Origin: JAKPRU01 sp029568995 | GTDB taxonomy: Bacteria > Hinthialibacterota > Hinthialibacteria > Hinthialibacterales > JAKPRU01 | Length of the DNA stretch: 10,504 nt | Direction: 5' to 3' | Assembly (NCBI GenBank): GCA_035430965.1 | Contig: DAOMHQ010000179.1 | Location: forward strand, 1-10,504 | Part shown: positions 1-6,058 of the stretch, in pieces | How positions within the stretch are numbered: the stretch's first letter is position 1 | How the letters are laid out: each line of letters opens with the position of its first letter | Notes under the pieces: generated by a model | The model's database searches: none | Told to the model about the DNA's origin: nothing | Seen by the model: the letters and a program-made list of their open reading frames with translations, nothing else | Program-made: the position numbers and the translations under genes

Positions 1-56
1 ATGAAGGATGAAGGATGAAGGATGAAGGATGAAGGATGAAGGATGAAGGATGAAGG
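1..56. repeat. Heptanucleotide tandem array (ATGAAGG)8
   Basis: Eight perfect copies of ATGAAGG run from base 1 to 56 and are cut by the window edge, so the array may be longer. Because 7 is not a multiple of 3 and the unit contains TGA, the plus strand is stopped in all three frames within 21 bp, so the array is not coding on that strand. The minus strand reads CCTTCAT, has no G and no stop codon, and is what would be transcribed downstream of the kinase gene. It probably arose by slipped-strand replication. Copy number cannot be trusted in a short-read assembly. Confidence 0.95.
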
Positions 57-117
57 AAGGAAAGAAAGAAAGGAGCATTGAAGGCGGAAGAGAAAGGGAA
101 GGGACAGAGCGGGAGGA
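57..117. other. Purine-rich tract between array and kinase gene
   Basis: This stretch continues the purine bias of the adjacent array: in bases 1-117 only four C and ten T occur on the plus strand. The minus-strand RNA running out of the kinase gene would therefore be C/U-rich with about four G in 117 nt. No hairpin with a U-run, which would mark an intrinsic terminator, is visible between the kinase stop and base 1. A Rho-dependent end is a reasonable inference but is unproven. Confidence 0.6.
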
Positions 118-132
118 CGCCTTACACCATGA

Positions 133-1551
133 TTACGGAATGAAAGTGTGAATTCCGGCGGATTGTGCGCCAGGGGAACTTTCTGCAAAAAACCTGGGTT
201 CCAGCCCGGTTTGTTCCGCGTATCGGGTCAGGATCTGTCGCAGGAGGGCTTCCGTTCCTTCCGATGCGAGCACAGCCACCGTGCCGCCGCAGCCACCGCC
301 GGTGATCTTGGCACCATACAACCCCTTGCCCGATCCGGCTTTGCGCACCAGGTTCACCAGCAAGTCCGTCTCGGCACATCCCATCCCGCAGCGCCTTCCG
401 TAGCTCCAGTGGGAAGCGTACATCAACCGGCCCAACCGGACCATCGCCCGATCCACGTTCTCGCATTGCGGCAAGGATTGCAGGATCTCCCGGAATTGTC
501 CGGCGCGGTTGTTTTCATAGATGGGATGTTCGGTACGGCTGCGGACGGCATAGGTCTTCCCCGGATCGACACGGGTCACCGGGTCCACTGTCCCCCCGTA
601 ACGCCTCAGGAACTCCGCACCCTCAATTCGTGAAGGGAGAAATCGGCGATATCGGGTTCTGTATTCATCGGGCGGAATCCGAGCCAGGTATCCGTCAAAC
701 GGATCTTCTTTCGCGCCCAGTTCAGTCAGGATGATCTTGTGCCCCATGAATGCGCCGATGCGGGTATCTGTATACCGAGCCCCGCCGACACTGTGCTTTA
801 CATTGGAGTGGATACCGACAAGTCGAAACCCTTCCGGGATGGAGACCGTGCCTTCCACGGTATGCGGTTGACAACGCAACGCCAGAAGCGCCCGATCTTC
901 TCCCAACACGGCTGTGACCTGGTCCATAATGCCGCAGGGAGCGCCCGCGACCCGATTCTCGGCGATCTGGGCGGCGCGCGCGGCCTTCAGTCCCTCCATC
1001 TGCAATCCGTAAGCCGCCAGGACACCGTACAGAACCGCGACCTCCAACGCCGCCGAGGAGGCAATCCCGGAGCCGAACGGAACGGAACTTGTCAGGCAAA
1101 CCGTCGCGCCTGTTTGAAACGGCGGCGCAAGCCGTTCCTTCTCCAAAACAAAGAAAATGCCTGCTACATAGGAAGCCCAGGTTTTACGGGGATCTGTTTT
1201 CAGTTCGGAAGAGATTTCAGAATAACTCTTCAAGCCGCGTGCGGAATAGAAGTCCTCCAGGGAATATTCCACATCCGGGTAGAAGCCCTCTTTCCCGGCT
1301 TCCACGCTTCGAATGACAATCCGGCTATCTTTCCGCTTCTGAATCCCGGCGAAGACCGCTTCTTTCAGCGGCATTTCCTGAACGAGCGAGCCGCAGTAAT
1401 CGGCGATGCCGCCCATGACATCCAATCGGCCCGGCGCACGCGCCACAAAGACTTTCCTGCCCGGTTGGAGCAAGTCTCCAAACAGTTTTGGAGCATTCTT
1501 CTGAAATTGTTCGAATTCCTTCCGGACTCCCGTCGGTTGATCTTTCACCAT
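133..1551 (-). CDS. Arabinokinase-like GHMP sugar kinase
   Basis: A 472-residue GHMP-superfamily kinase, expected to be cytosolic and to phosphorylate the anomeric (C1) hydroxyl of a monosaccharide with ATP. Three family motifs are visible. The N-terminal sugar-binding motif ARAPGRLDVMGGIADYCGS is at residues 37-55. The ATP-binding loop PFGSGIASSAALE is at 158-170. The C-terminal glycine-rich motif GAKITGGGCGGT is at 413-424. CGIMDQ at 206-211 matches the galactokinase segment that holds the catalytic Asp (here D210). The first motif has RLDVMGGIADY where galactokinases have the RVNLIGEHTDY type; from memory this matches the kinase domain of plant L-arabinokinase (ARA1), not GalK. The plant protein has an extra N-terminal glycosyltransferase-like domain that is absent here. 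The ATG has GGGAAGGA about 10 nt upstream and overlaps the end of the heparinase-like gene by 7 bp, so translation is probably coupled. Substrate is inferred only: L-arabinose, galactose or a uronic acid are possible. Confidence 0.9.
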   Translation of the reverse strand: MVKDQPTGVRKEFEQFQKNAPKLFGDLLQPGRKVFVARAPGRLDVMGGIADYCGSLVQEMPLKEAVFAGIQKRKDSRIVIRSVEAGKEGFYPDVEYSLEDFYSARGLKSYSEISSELKTDPRKTWASYVAGIFFVLEKERLAPPFQTGATVCLTSSVPFGSGIASSAALEVAVLYGVLAAYGLQMEGLKAARAAQIAENRVAGAPCGIMDQVTAVLGEDRALLALRCQPHTVEGTVSIPEGFRLVGIHSNVKHSVGGARYTDTRIGAFMGHKIILTELGAKEDPFDGYLARIPPDEYRTRYRRFLPSRIEGAEFLRRYGGTVDPVTRVDPGKTYAVRSRTEHPIYENNRAGQFREILQSLPQCENVDRAMVRLGRLMYASHWSYGRRCGMGCAETDLLVNLVRKAGSGKGLYGAKITGGGCGGTVAVLASEGTEALLRQILTRYAEQTGLEPRFFAESSPGAQSAGIHTFIP

Positions 1552-3821
1552 CGAATGCCGATCCTTCCCGAACCTGCTGGAAGAGCGATCTCTTGCATGG
1601 ACACACTTTCCCTCCAGAGGGAATCGGTAACTGTAGTGCCGTCCAGGACGACCGCAGCAGGCCTGGGAGACCGCAGCAGGATACGCGATCCGGCTTGTGT
1701 TCGCGCGCTCGCGTCGATTTGATTCGATCCGATTTCATAGACCAGGTCGGACTTGGTGAACGACTCGAAAATAGAGCCGGACCCATCGCGCAGAAAACTG
1801 CCATTGTGTACTCCAAGCCGGATGATTTTCCCCTGGGAATCTCTCGCGGCGAGTACCAGAAAGGCATCGGTTACAAATCCCGCCATGTTGTTCTCGCTGT
1901 TATCGTGCATCTTTCGACCATCGGCGAGGAGATTGCAGTACAGTTCCGCTTTCCCGTCACGGCAATCGAATCGCATCCCGATCCAGTTGGAACCTTCCAG
2001 CGGTTCCGGCGGCGCAGCGGGACGATCCGAGGACTTCCTTGTAGAGAGGACGGACAGGAACTTGATATCCTCGGCGGATTCTTTGGTTTTGAAAGCAAGA
2101 TACGGTTTGGATTTTGCAGTGGTTTCTTCCATCCCTGAACGTTTCTCGCTTTGGAGGTTCTTCGGGAATGCAAAGTGGAGGTCTGCTGCCGCCGGATCAT
2201 TGGCAATCGTTACGGATTGTGTCCTGAGGTCGAATTTCCCTTCGGGGTGCAGCAGCCAGGAGAAGACCCCCGGTTTGTACGCGCGAAGATCGTCCACCAG
2301 CACATACACGCCGTCCATCGCGATCACATGCCGGAAGTTCCTCAAGAGGATGGAGGCGTACGGTCCGGTTGCGTCGGCGTAGAAATAGGTATAGTGCGGG
2401 CTGGAGACCCACCCATGAATCTCTCCGCGCACGGCACTGCCCCGGTATCGATCCTCTTTCGGCTGCCCCTGGTTTTCCCACAGGACGACATTATGCGCTT
2501 CGCTCTGGACGAAGTAAGAAACATATTCGTCCTTGGAATATTCACAACAGCCGGAGTCGATAACAAGTGGTTTGCCGCCGGAATACAGGATGAAAGAGCC
2601 TTCATCCGCATGGGTATGATTCCAGTAGTCCCCGCAGGTGAGAGCGAACAGATTTCCATCGGGTGCCCAGCCGTCTCGGACAATCGCCCAGTCGATTCCC
2701 TCGAACAGACGTGAGGGAGGGAGATCGTCGGGGGCTTTGGGCGGCATATTCGATGGCATCCAGAGAAATCCGAAGGGATCGCTCGGTCTTCCGTACACCT
2801 GGTTCCAGTGCCAGAGGGTGTATGGGTCCTGCATTCGACGGGCCAGATTCAACAGGACGGAATTGCCGGGAACAAATCGTGACGGGGAATCGCCGAAATT
2901 GACACTCCACCATCCCTCCGAACTCGGATAAGCGGTGTAGAGATAAAACAGTCCCATATATTTCAGCACGGGATTGTCTGTCAGGATGTCACGGCCGGTC
3001 ACGTGCTGAAGCGCTTCGGCATATCGGAACAGGCACCGGAGGCTGTAATCGGCGTAGTTCAGCCCCTCATAGAAACCGCCATCGAGGCCGAAGTTCGGGA
3101 CCTTGTTCAGAAGTGGATTGCCCTGGTAGCGAAGCCAATCCACAAGGGACTGTGTGATATCGCGCTCCCATTCTCCGGCTCGTGGATCTTCATCCATCAC
3201 GCTCAGCACGCCAACTCCAGCGCCCGCGAGACAAACCGCCCACCAATTATGCCCCATGCTGTCGAGTGTATGAATTCGGGAACCGGGTTGGCTCCAATCC
3301 TGGATCAAGGGCAGAATGCCTTTTTCAATGAGTGCGGAACGGACGGTTTCCCTCTCGCTCTCGGACAGAAGGGGATAGATCCAGTCGTAGGCGGTGGCCA
3401 CCGTCATGCACAATTCACTGGTGCGGAGTCCGCTGTGCCATGGAAAGGAGGCGCGATCGGAACGATTCCCATCATGCCAGGACGGCATTTGAATCGCTTG
3501 CAGGAGCATCTCTTTCGCCGCTTTGCCAATGTCCTCCACGCCGATCAGCATATACGCGAACGCGAGTCGTTCGCAGACCGTGCTGTTCCATTCCTTGTTG
3601 CCTGTTTCGGTATAGGCGGTTCGAAAGAACTCATCCCATCCGGCCTTGGATTTTTCATCCGAAACGACCCGCATCCGAATCTGGTCGATGGAGCCGGAGT
3701 CGAAATACAGACGAGGATGGGCGGGCTGGGCGCAGATCGACAGAACGGGAATCAGCGCCAGGAGGGCCAGGAGACAGGTTGCGCGAAGCAAGTGTGATGG
3801 ATATTGAAAACGGAAAGACAA
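1545..3821 (-). CDS. Secreted heparinase II/III-like protein
   Basis: About 758 residues from a TTG start. Residues 11-31 form a hydrophobic signal peptide with likely cleavage after SICA, so the protein should leave the cytoplasm. A helical (alpha/alpha)-toroid-type region follows, with HNWW near residue 201 and GGFYEGLNYADY near 248-259. The heparinase II/III domain then carries NHTHADEGSF at 411-420, D432 in VIDSG, and SEAHN at 450-454. By analogy with heparinase II, H414, D432 and H453 are candidate zinc ligands and H412 with Y256 candidate catalytic residues. The C-terminal part should be beta-sandwich. Family members are polysaccharide lyases acting on uronic-acid glycans such as heparan sulfate or alginate, but many members have unknown substrates. 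The frame stays open upstream to a TTG at 3890, but that codon sits inside a palindromic repeat. The TTG at 3821 has an AGGA eight nt upstream and gives a normal short signal-peptide n-region. The gene overlaps the kinase start by 7 bp. Confidence 0.88.
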   Translation of the reverse strand: MSFRFQYPSHLLRATCLLALLALIPVLSICAQPAHPRLYFDSGSIDQIRMRVVSDEKSKAGWDEFFRTAYTETGNKEWNSTVCERLAFAYMLIGVEDIGKAAKEMLLQAIQMPSWHDGNRSDRASFPWHSGLRTSELCMTVATAYDWIYPLLSESERETVRSALIEKGILPLIQDWSQPGSRIHTLDSMGHNWWAVCLAGAGVGVLSVMDEDPRAGEWERDITQSLVDWLRYQGNPLLNKVPNFGLDGGFYEGLNYADYSLRCLFRYAEALQHVTGRDILTDNPVLKYMGLFYLYTAYPSSEGWWSVNFGDSPSRFVPGNSVLLNLARRMQDPYTLWHWNQVYGRPSDPFGFLWMPSNMPPKAPDDLPPSRLFEGIDWAIVRDGWAPDGNLFALTCGDYWNHTHADEGSFILYSGGKPLVIDSGCCEYSKDEYVSYFVQSEAHNVVLWENQGQPKEDRYRGSAVRGEIHGWVSSPHYTYFYADATGPYASILLRNFRHVIAMDGVYVLVDDLRAYKPGVFSWLLHPEGKFDLRTQSVTIANDPAAADLHFAFPKNLQSEKRSGMEETTAKSKPYLAFKTKESAEDIKFLSVLSTRKSSDRPAAPPEPLEGSNWIGMRFDCRDGKAELYCNLLADGRKMHDNSENNMAGFVTDAFLVLAARDSQGKIIRLGVHNGSFLRDGSGSIFESFTKSDLVYEIGSNQIDASARTQAGSRILLRSPRPAAVVLDGTTVTDSLWRESVSMQEIALPAGSGRIGIRW

Positions 3822-3829
3822 TGTTTTTT

Positions 3830-3833
3830 TCCT
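3830..3833 (-). promoter_or_regulatory. Ribosome binding site that sets the heparinase TTG start
   Basis: On the minus strand AGGA is followed by eight A-rich bases and then TTG at 3821. No ATG lies near the N-terminus, so a non-ATG start is required. This site and the resulting signal peptide favour 3821 over the TTG at 3890, which would add 23 residues encoded partly by repeat DNA. Confidence 0.6.
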
Positions 3834-3883
3834 ATTTTGGTATGGCAGAGATGTCCTGCTGCGATTGTGCTCTGGTACGATCC

Positions 3884-3905
3884 GGGGCAATTCATGAATT
3901 GCCCC
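3884..3905. repeat. Perfect 22-bp palindrome (REP-like intergenic element)
   Basis: The half-site GGGGCAATTCA is followed directly by its exact reverse complement, so there is no loop. The sequence resembles short palindromic elements I have seen scattered through intergenic DNA of environmental bacterial genomes; that resemblance is from memory. It lies between rpoD and the heparinase-like gene and covers the upstream TTG at 3890, which argues against that TTG as a start. Confidence 0.85.
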
Positions 3906-3914
3906 TACGGCCTG

Positions 3915-3940
3915 TCGTCCCGGCGAAAGCCGGAATGCAG
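3915..3940. repeat. GAAA-loop hairpin of a widespread intergenic repeat type
   Basis: CCGGC at 3920-3924 pairs with GCCGG at 3929-3933 around a GAAA tetraloop. The flanks (GTCGTC before, GGAATGCAG after) follow the common bacterial intergenic repeat pattern in which CGTCATTCC precedes and GGAATCCAG follows such a hairpin. Spurious translation on the minus strand gives IPAFAGTT, a string often seen when this repeat type is translated. The exact element borders are estimated. Confidence 0.7.
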
Positions 3941-3958
3941 CCTCCGCAAGATGGGTGG

Positions 3959-3977
3959 CACAGGCTTCCAGCCTGTG
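3959..3977. repeat. 8-bp-stem hairpin repeat just after rpoD
   Basis: CACAGGCT at 3959-3966 pairs perfectly with AGCCTGTG at 3970-3977 around a TCC loop. It begins 11 bp past the rpoD stop and could fold at the 3' end of that mRNA, but no T-run follows on either strand, so it is not a canonical Rho-independent terminator. It looks like another dispersed intergenic repeat, and could slow exonucleases or weaken read-through into the heparinase-like gene. Confidence 0.7.
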
Positions 3978-3988
3978 ATGCCGGAATT

Positions 3989-5737
3989 CTAGTCCACAAA
4001 ATCTTTGAGTCGGCGGCTGCGGACCGGATGACGGAGTTTGCGGAGGGCCTTTGTCTCGATCTGCCGGACGCGCTCACGGGTGACGCCGAACCGGTTTCCG
4101 ACTTCCTCCAGGGTCCGCTGGTACCCGTCTCCAATCCCGAAGCGCAACCGGAGAACCGTTTCCTCGCGTTCGGTCAGGGTTCTCAGCACGCCCTCCAATT
4201 GTTCACGCATGATATGGTCAGAAGTAACGTTTGACGGGGAAGAGATGTTCTTATCTTCGATGAAATCGCCGAAATGCGTGTCTCCTTCATCTCCCACTGG
4301 GGTTTCGAGCGAAATCGGCTGCTGGGCGATCTTGAAAACGCCACGGACCTTCTCCACCGACAGGTTCATTTTGTTGGAGATTTCTTCGGGAGTGGGTTCG
4401 CGACCGTATTCCTGGACAAGGCGACGAGACACGCGAGTCATTTTGTTGATGGTTTCGATCATGTGGACGGGAATTCGAATGGTGCGCGCCTGGTCGGCGA
4501 TGGCGCGTGTGACCGCCTGGCGGATCCACCAGGTGGCATAGGTGGAGAACTTATAGCCGCGACGATACTCGAATTTATCCACGGCGCGCATCAGGCCGAT
4601 GTTTCCTTCCTGGATTAAATCCAGGAATTGCAGCCCGCGATTGGTATAGTTCTTGGCGATGGAAACCACGAGGCGCAGGTTGGCTTTCACCACGTCCATC
4701 TTAGCGAGGTGAGCGATTTTTTCGCCTTTGTGGATCTGTTCGGCGATACGATCCAGATCCTCGATATTTTCTTCGGCGTCCCGTTCGATTTTTCCGATTT
4801 TCTCCTGGGCGCGTTTGACTTTTCTGCAGATCTCGATGAGCATTTCCCGCGAAAGGCCGGTTTTCTTTTCAAGTGCGCTCTTGCCGAAGCTGGTGTGGCG
4901 CAGCTTCTGATACAGGCGCATGGCCTCGTCCATTTTCATGTTGAGCGCTTTCTCGGCCTCGTCGATTTCCTCTTTGGCACTATCGGCTTTTCGGTGAAGA
5001 CCGATGATTTTCTTGGCCACCTTGCCCAGTTGTTCATGATCCAGGTGCATGGAGATTAACAGATTCCCCAAGTGAATTTTCTTGCCGGTGACTCTCGCCT
5101 GGATCGTCTTGGTGCTTGGTTTGCTTTCGAGATCGTGCAGTTGTTCCTGTTCCTGTTGGACCTGCATGATTTTGGCCCGCAGATCATCAACGATTTTCTT
5201 TCTCTGTCGTTCGGAGATCTCTTCCTGCATCTCAAGGTGCTGAAGGGCATCTTCCATTTTCAGCCGGTCGCCCTCGATCCGCTCCACCATGGTGGTGATT
5301 TCTTTGACAGCGAGTTTCGACAGGGCGAGAGCGCGGCAGACCTTGAATCGCCCCGATTCGATTCGTTTTGCCAGCTCGATTTCCTCATCGCGTGTCAGGA
5401 GCGGAACCCGCCCCATTTCCCGCAGATACATCCGCACCGGATCATCCACGCGGGACCGTTCCTCCGCGCGCATGCTTTCCGGGTCGATGATTTCATCCCG
5501 TGTCAGTGGTTTCCCGCCCTTTTCGACCGGCAATGCGTACTCATCCACCACGGGGATGTCTTCATCGTTGAGGACAATGAAGATTTCATCGAGTTCCTCC
5601 GCCGACATCATTTCATCGCTCAACATGCGATTGATGTCGTCATAAGTCAGGCGGCCGTTTTCGCGGCCCATTTGGATCAGCTCATTGATTTTTTTGGCGG
5701 TAGAACGCCGCAATCGGACTCGGCGGTTTTCCGACAT
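3989..5737 (-). CDS. rpoD: RNA polymerase primary sigma factor RpoD (sigma-70)
   Basis: A 582-residue group 1 sigma factor that directs core RNA polymerase to housekeeping promoters. Region 1.1 spans roughly residues 15-66. Region 1.2 (VRMYLREMGRVPLLTRDEEI) starts near 101. A charged, helical non-conserved insert fills about 129-345. Region 2 runs about 349-425 and includes DLIQEGNIGLMRAVDKFEY for core binding and KFSTYATWWIRQA for melting and -10 recognition. Region 3 covers about 425-500. Region 4 covers about 511-575, with the -35 helix-turn-helix GVTRERVRQIETKALRKLRH at 551-570. All key segments are intact. Region 1.1 and the large insert distinguish it from alternative sigma factors. The ATG is preceded by GAGGTG a few bases upstream. 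The promoter lies about 135 bp upstream. rpoD often sits beside dnaG or rpsU; neither is downstream here, where a heparinase-like gene follows after 167 bp. Confidence 0.98.
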   Translation of the reverse strand: MSENRRVRLRRSTAKKINELIQMGRENGRLTYDDINRMLSDEMMSAEELDEIFIVLNDEDIPVVDEYALPVEKGGKPLTRDEIIDPESMRAEERSRVDDPVRMYLREMGRVPLLTRDEEIELAKRIESGRFKVCRALALSKLAVKEITTMVERIEGDRLKMEDALQHLEMQEEISERQRKKIVDDLRAKIMQVQQEQEQLHDLESKPSTKTIQARVTGKKIHLGNLLISMHLDHEQLGKVAKKIIGLHRKADSAKEEIDEAEKALNMKMDEAMRLYQKLRHTSFGKSALEKKTGLSREMLIEICRKVKRAQEKIGKIERDAEENIEDLDRIAEQIHKGEKIAHLAKMDVVKANLRLVVSIAKNYTNRGLQFLDLIQEGNIGLMRAVDKFEYRRGYKFSTYATWWIRQAVTRAIADQARTIRIPVHMIETINKMTRVSRRLVQEYGREPTPEEISNKMNLSVEKVRGVFKIAQQPISLETPVGDEGDTHFGDFIEDKNISSPSNVTSDHIMREQLEGVLRTLTEREETVLRLRFGIGDGYQRTLEEVGNRFGVTRERVRQIETKALRKLRHPVRSRRLKDFVD

Positions 5738-5829
5738 TATGCACCTCGACCGATGATGAAAAGAGAAATAATTCCGTATAATGAAACGGATATTGGAGTG
5801 CTGGAAATGAATCGGACAGAACTCGGCAC
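5737..5829 (-). other. Possible 30-codon leader ORF ending in TAATG at rpoD
   Basis: In the predicted rpoD leader, a GTG-started frame of 30 codons ends with a TAA that shares one base with the rpoD ATG (TAATG). The peptide is fairly hydrophobic towards its end (SLYGIISLFIIGRGA). A GGAG lies 11 nt before the GTG, which is a poor spacing. Such stop-start overlaps can couple translation, but an open frame this short may be chance. Confidence 0.15.
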
Positions 5830-5852
5830 AGGCGATACAACTCCAACTTGCA

Positions 5853-5869
5853 GAGCTTGACCAAAGCTC
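5853..5869. promoter_or_regulatory. 6-bp dyad over the rpoD transcription start
   Basis: GAGCTT and AAGCTC form a perfect inverted repeat with a 5-bp gap. It lies directly downstream of the rpoD -10 box and so covers the expected transcription start near 5865. A repressor bound here would block initiation; equally it could be a small hairpin at the mRNA 5' end, or chance. No regulator is identified. Confidence 0.3.
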
Positions 5870-5871
5870 GA

Positions 5872-5900
5872 ATTATAGGAGCCTGCCAAGAACCGTACAA
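5872..5900 (-). promoter_or_regulatory. Sigma-70 promoter for rpoD
   Basis: On the minus strand TTGTAC (5895-5900) and a perfect TATAAT (5872-5877) are separated by exactly 17 bp. The -35 box matches TTGACA at the first three positions only, but the -10 box and spacer are ideal. The start would lie near 5865, giving a leader of about 127 nt. RpoD itself would recognise this promoter, so sigma-70 autoregulation is expected. Confidence 0.7.
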
Positions 5901-6046
5901 GGTCCCGGAACAGCAAAAAAGTCTTTCTTCCGACTCCATCGATTCCTGAAAGGGACAGAATCGGACAAAAGATCAATCCTTCATGGCGGGCACGGTGGCC
6001 CGGAGCGTTCGGTGTGCTACGATCTTTGCGTACCGGAGTATGAAGT

Positions 6047-6052
6047 GGAGGT
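6047..6052 (+). promoter_or_regulatory. Strong Shine-Dalgarno site for the Gfo/Idh gene
   Basis: GGAGGT lies six bases before the ATG at 6059. It decides for this start over the downstream ATG at 6137 (MNESEILRIG), which would remove the twin-arginine segment and begin just before the Rossmann fold. Confidence 0.75.
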
Positions 6053-6058
6053 CCTTGG

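Larger units (their letters stand above)
5738..6058. other. Divergent intergenic region, rpoD and Gfo/Idh gene
   Basis: This 321-bp spacer separates two genes that read away from each other. The rpoD promoter and a dyad are placed at 5853-5900. A second weak inverted repeat, TCCGT at 5773-5777 with ACGGA at 5786-5790, would form a 5-bp stem in the rpoD leader. On the plus strand a TATAAT occurs at 5777-5782, but no convincing -35 box lies 16-18 bp before it, and I find no clear promoter for the oxidoreductase gene. No tRNA or recognisable riboswitch is visible. Confidence 0.6.

Noticed and set aside
1..60. Tandem array considered as a CRISPR or coding repeat
   Set aside because: The unit is 7 bp with no spacers, and the plus strand has TGA in every frame.
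127..138. ACCATGATTACG, identical to the start of lacZ-alpha in cloning vectors, near a GAATTC
   Set aside because: The match is 12 bp and does not extend on either side. The kinase C-terminus reads naturally through the area (SSPGA then a short tail), so vector contamination is not supported.
739..1722. Long plus-strand open frame of 327 codons
   Set aside because: It lies antisense to the kinase and heparinase genes, crosses both, and its translation has no family motif and low-complexity Arg-rich stretches. It is a shadow of a GC-rich coding region.
3003..3797. Plus-strand open frame of 264 codons
   Set aside because: Fully antisense to the heparinase-like gene, with no recognisable motif; the opposite strand carries the conserved residues.
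5777..5782. Perfect TATAAT on the plus strand in the divergent spacer
   Set aside because: No -35-like hexamer lies 16-18 bp upstream, and the oxidoreductase ATG is about 280 bp away.
5857..5879. TTGACC followed by TATAGG on the plus strand
   Set aside because: The spacing is about 10-11 bp, far too short for a sigma-70 promoter.
5737..5976. 79-codon minus-strand frame with a TTG start upstream of rpoD
   Set aside because: It spans the rpoD promoter, so its 5' half would not be transcribed from that promoter, and it has no family motif. Only the last 30 codons are kept as a weak leader-peptide idea.
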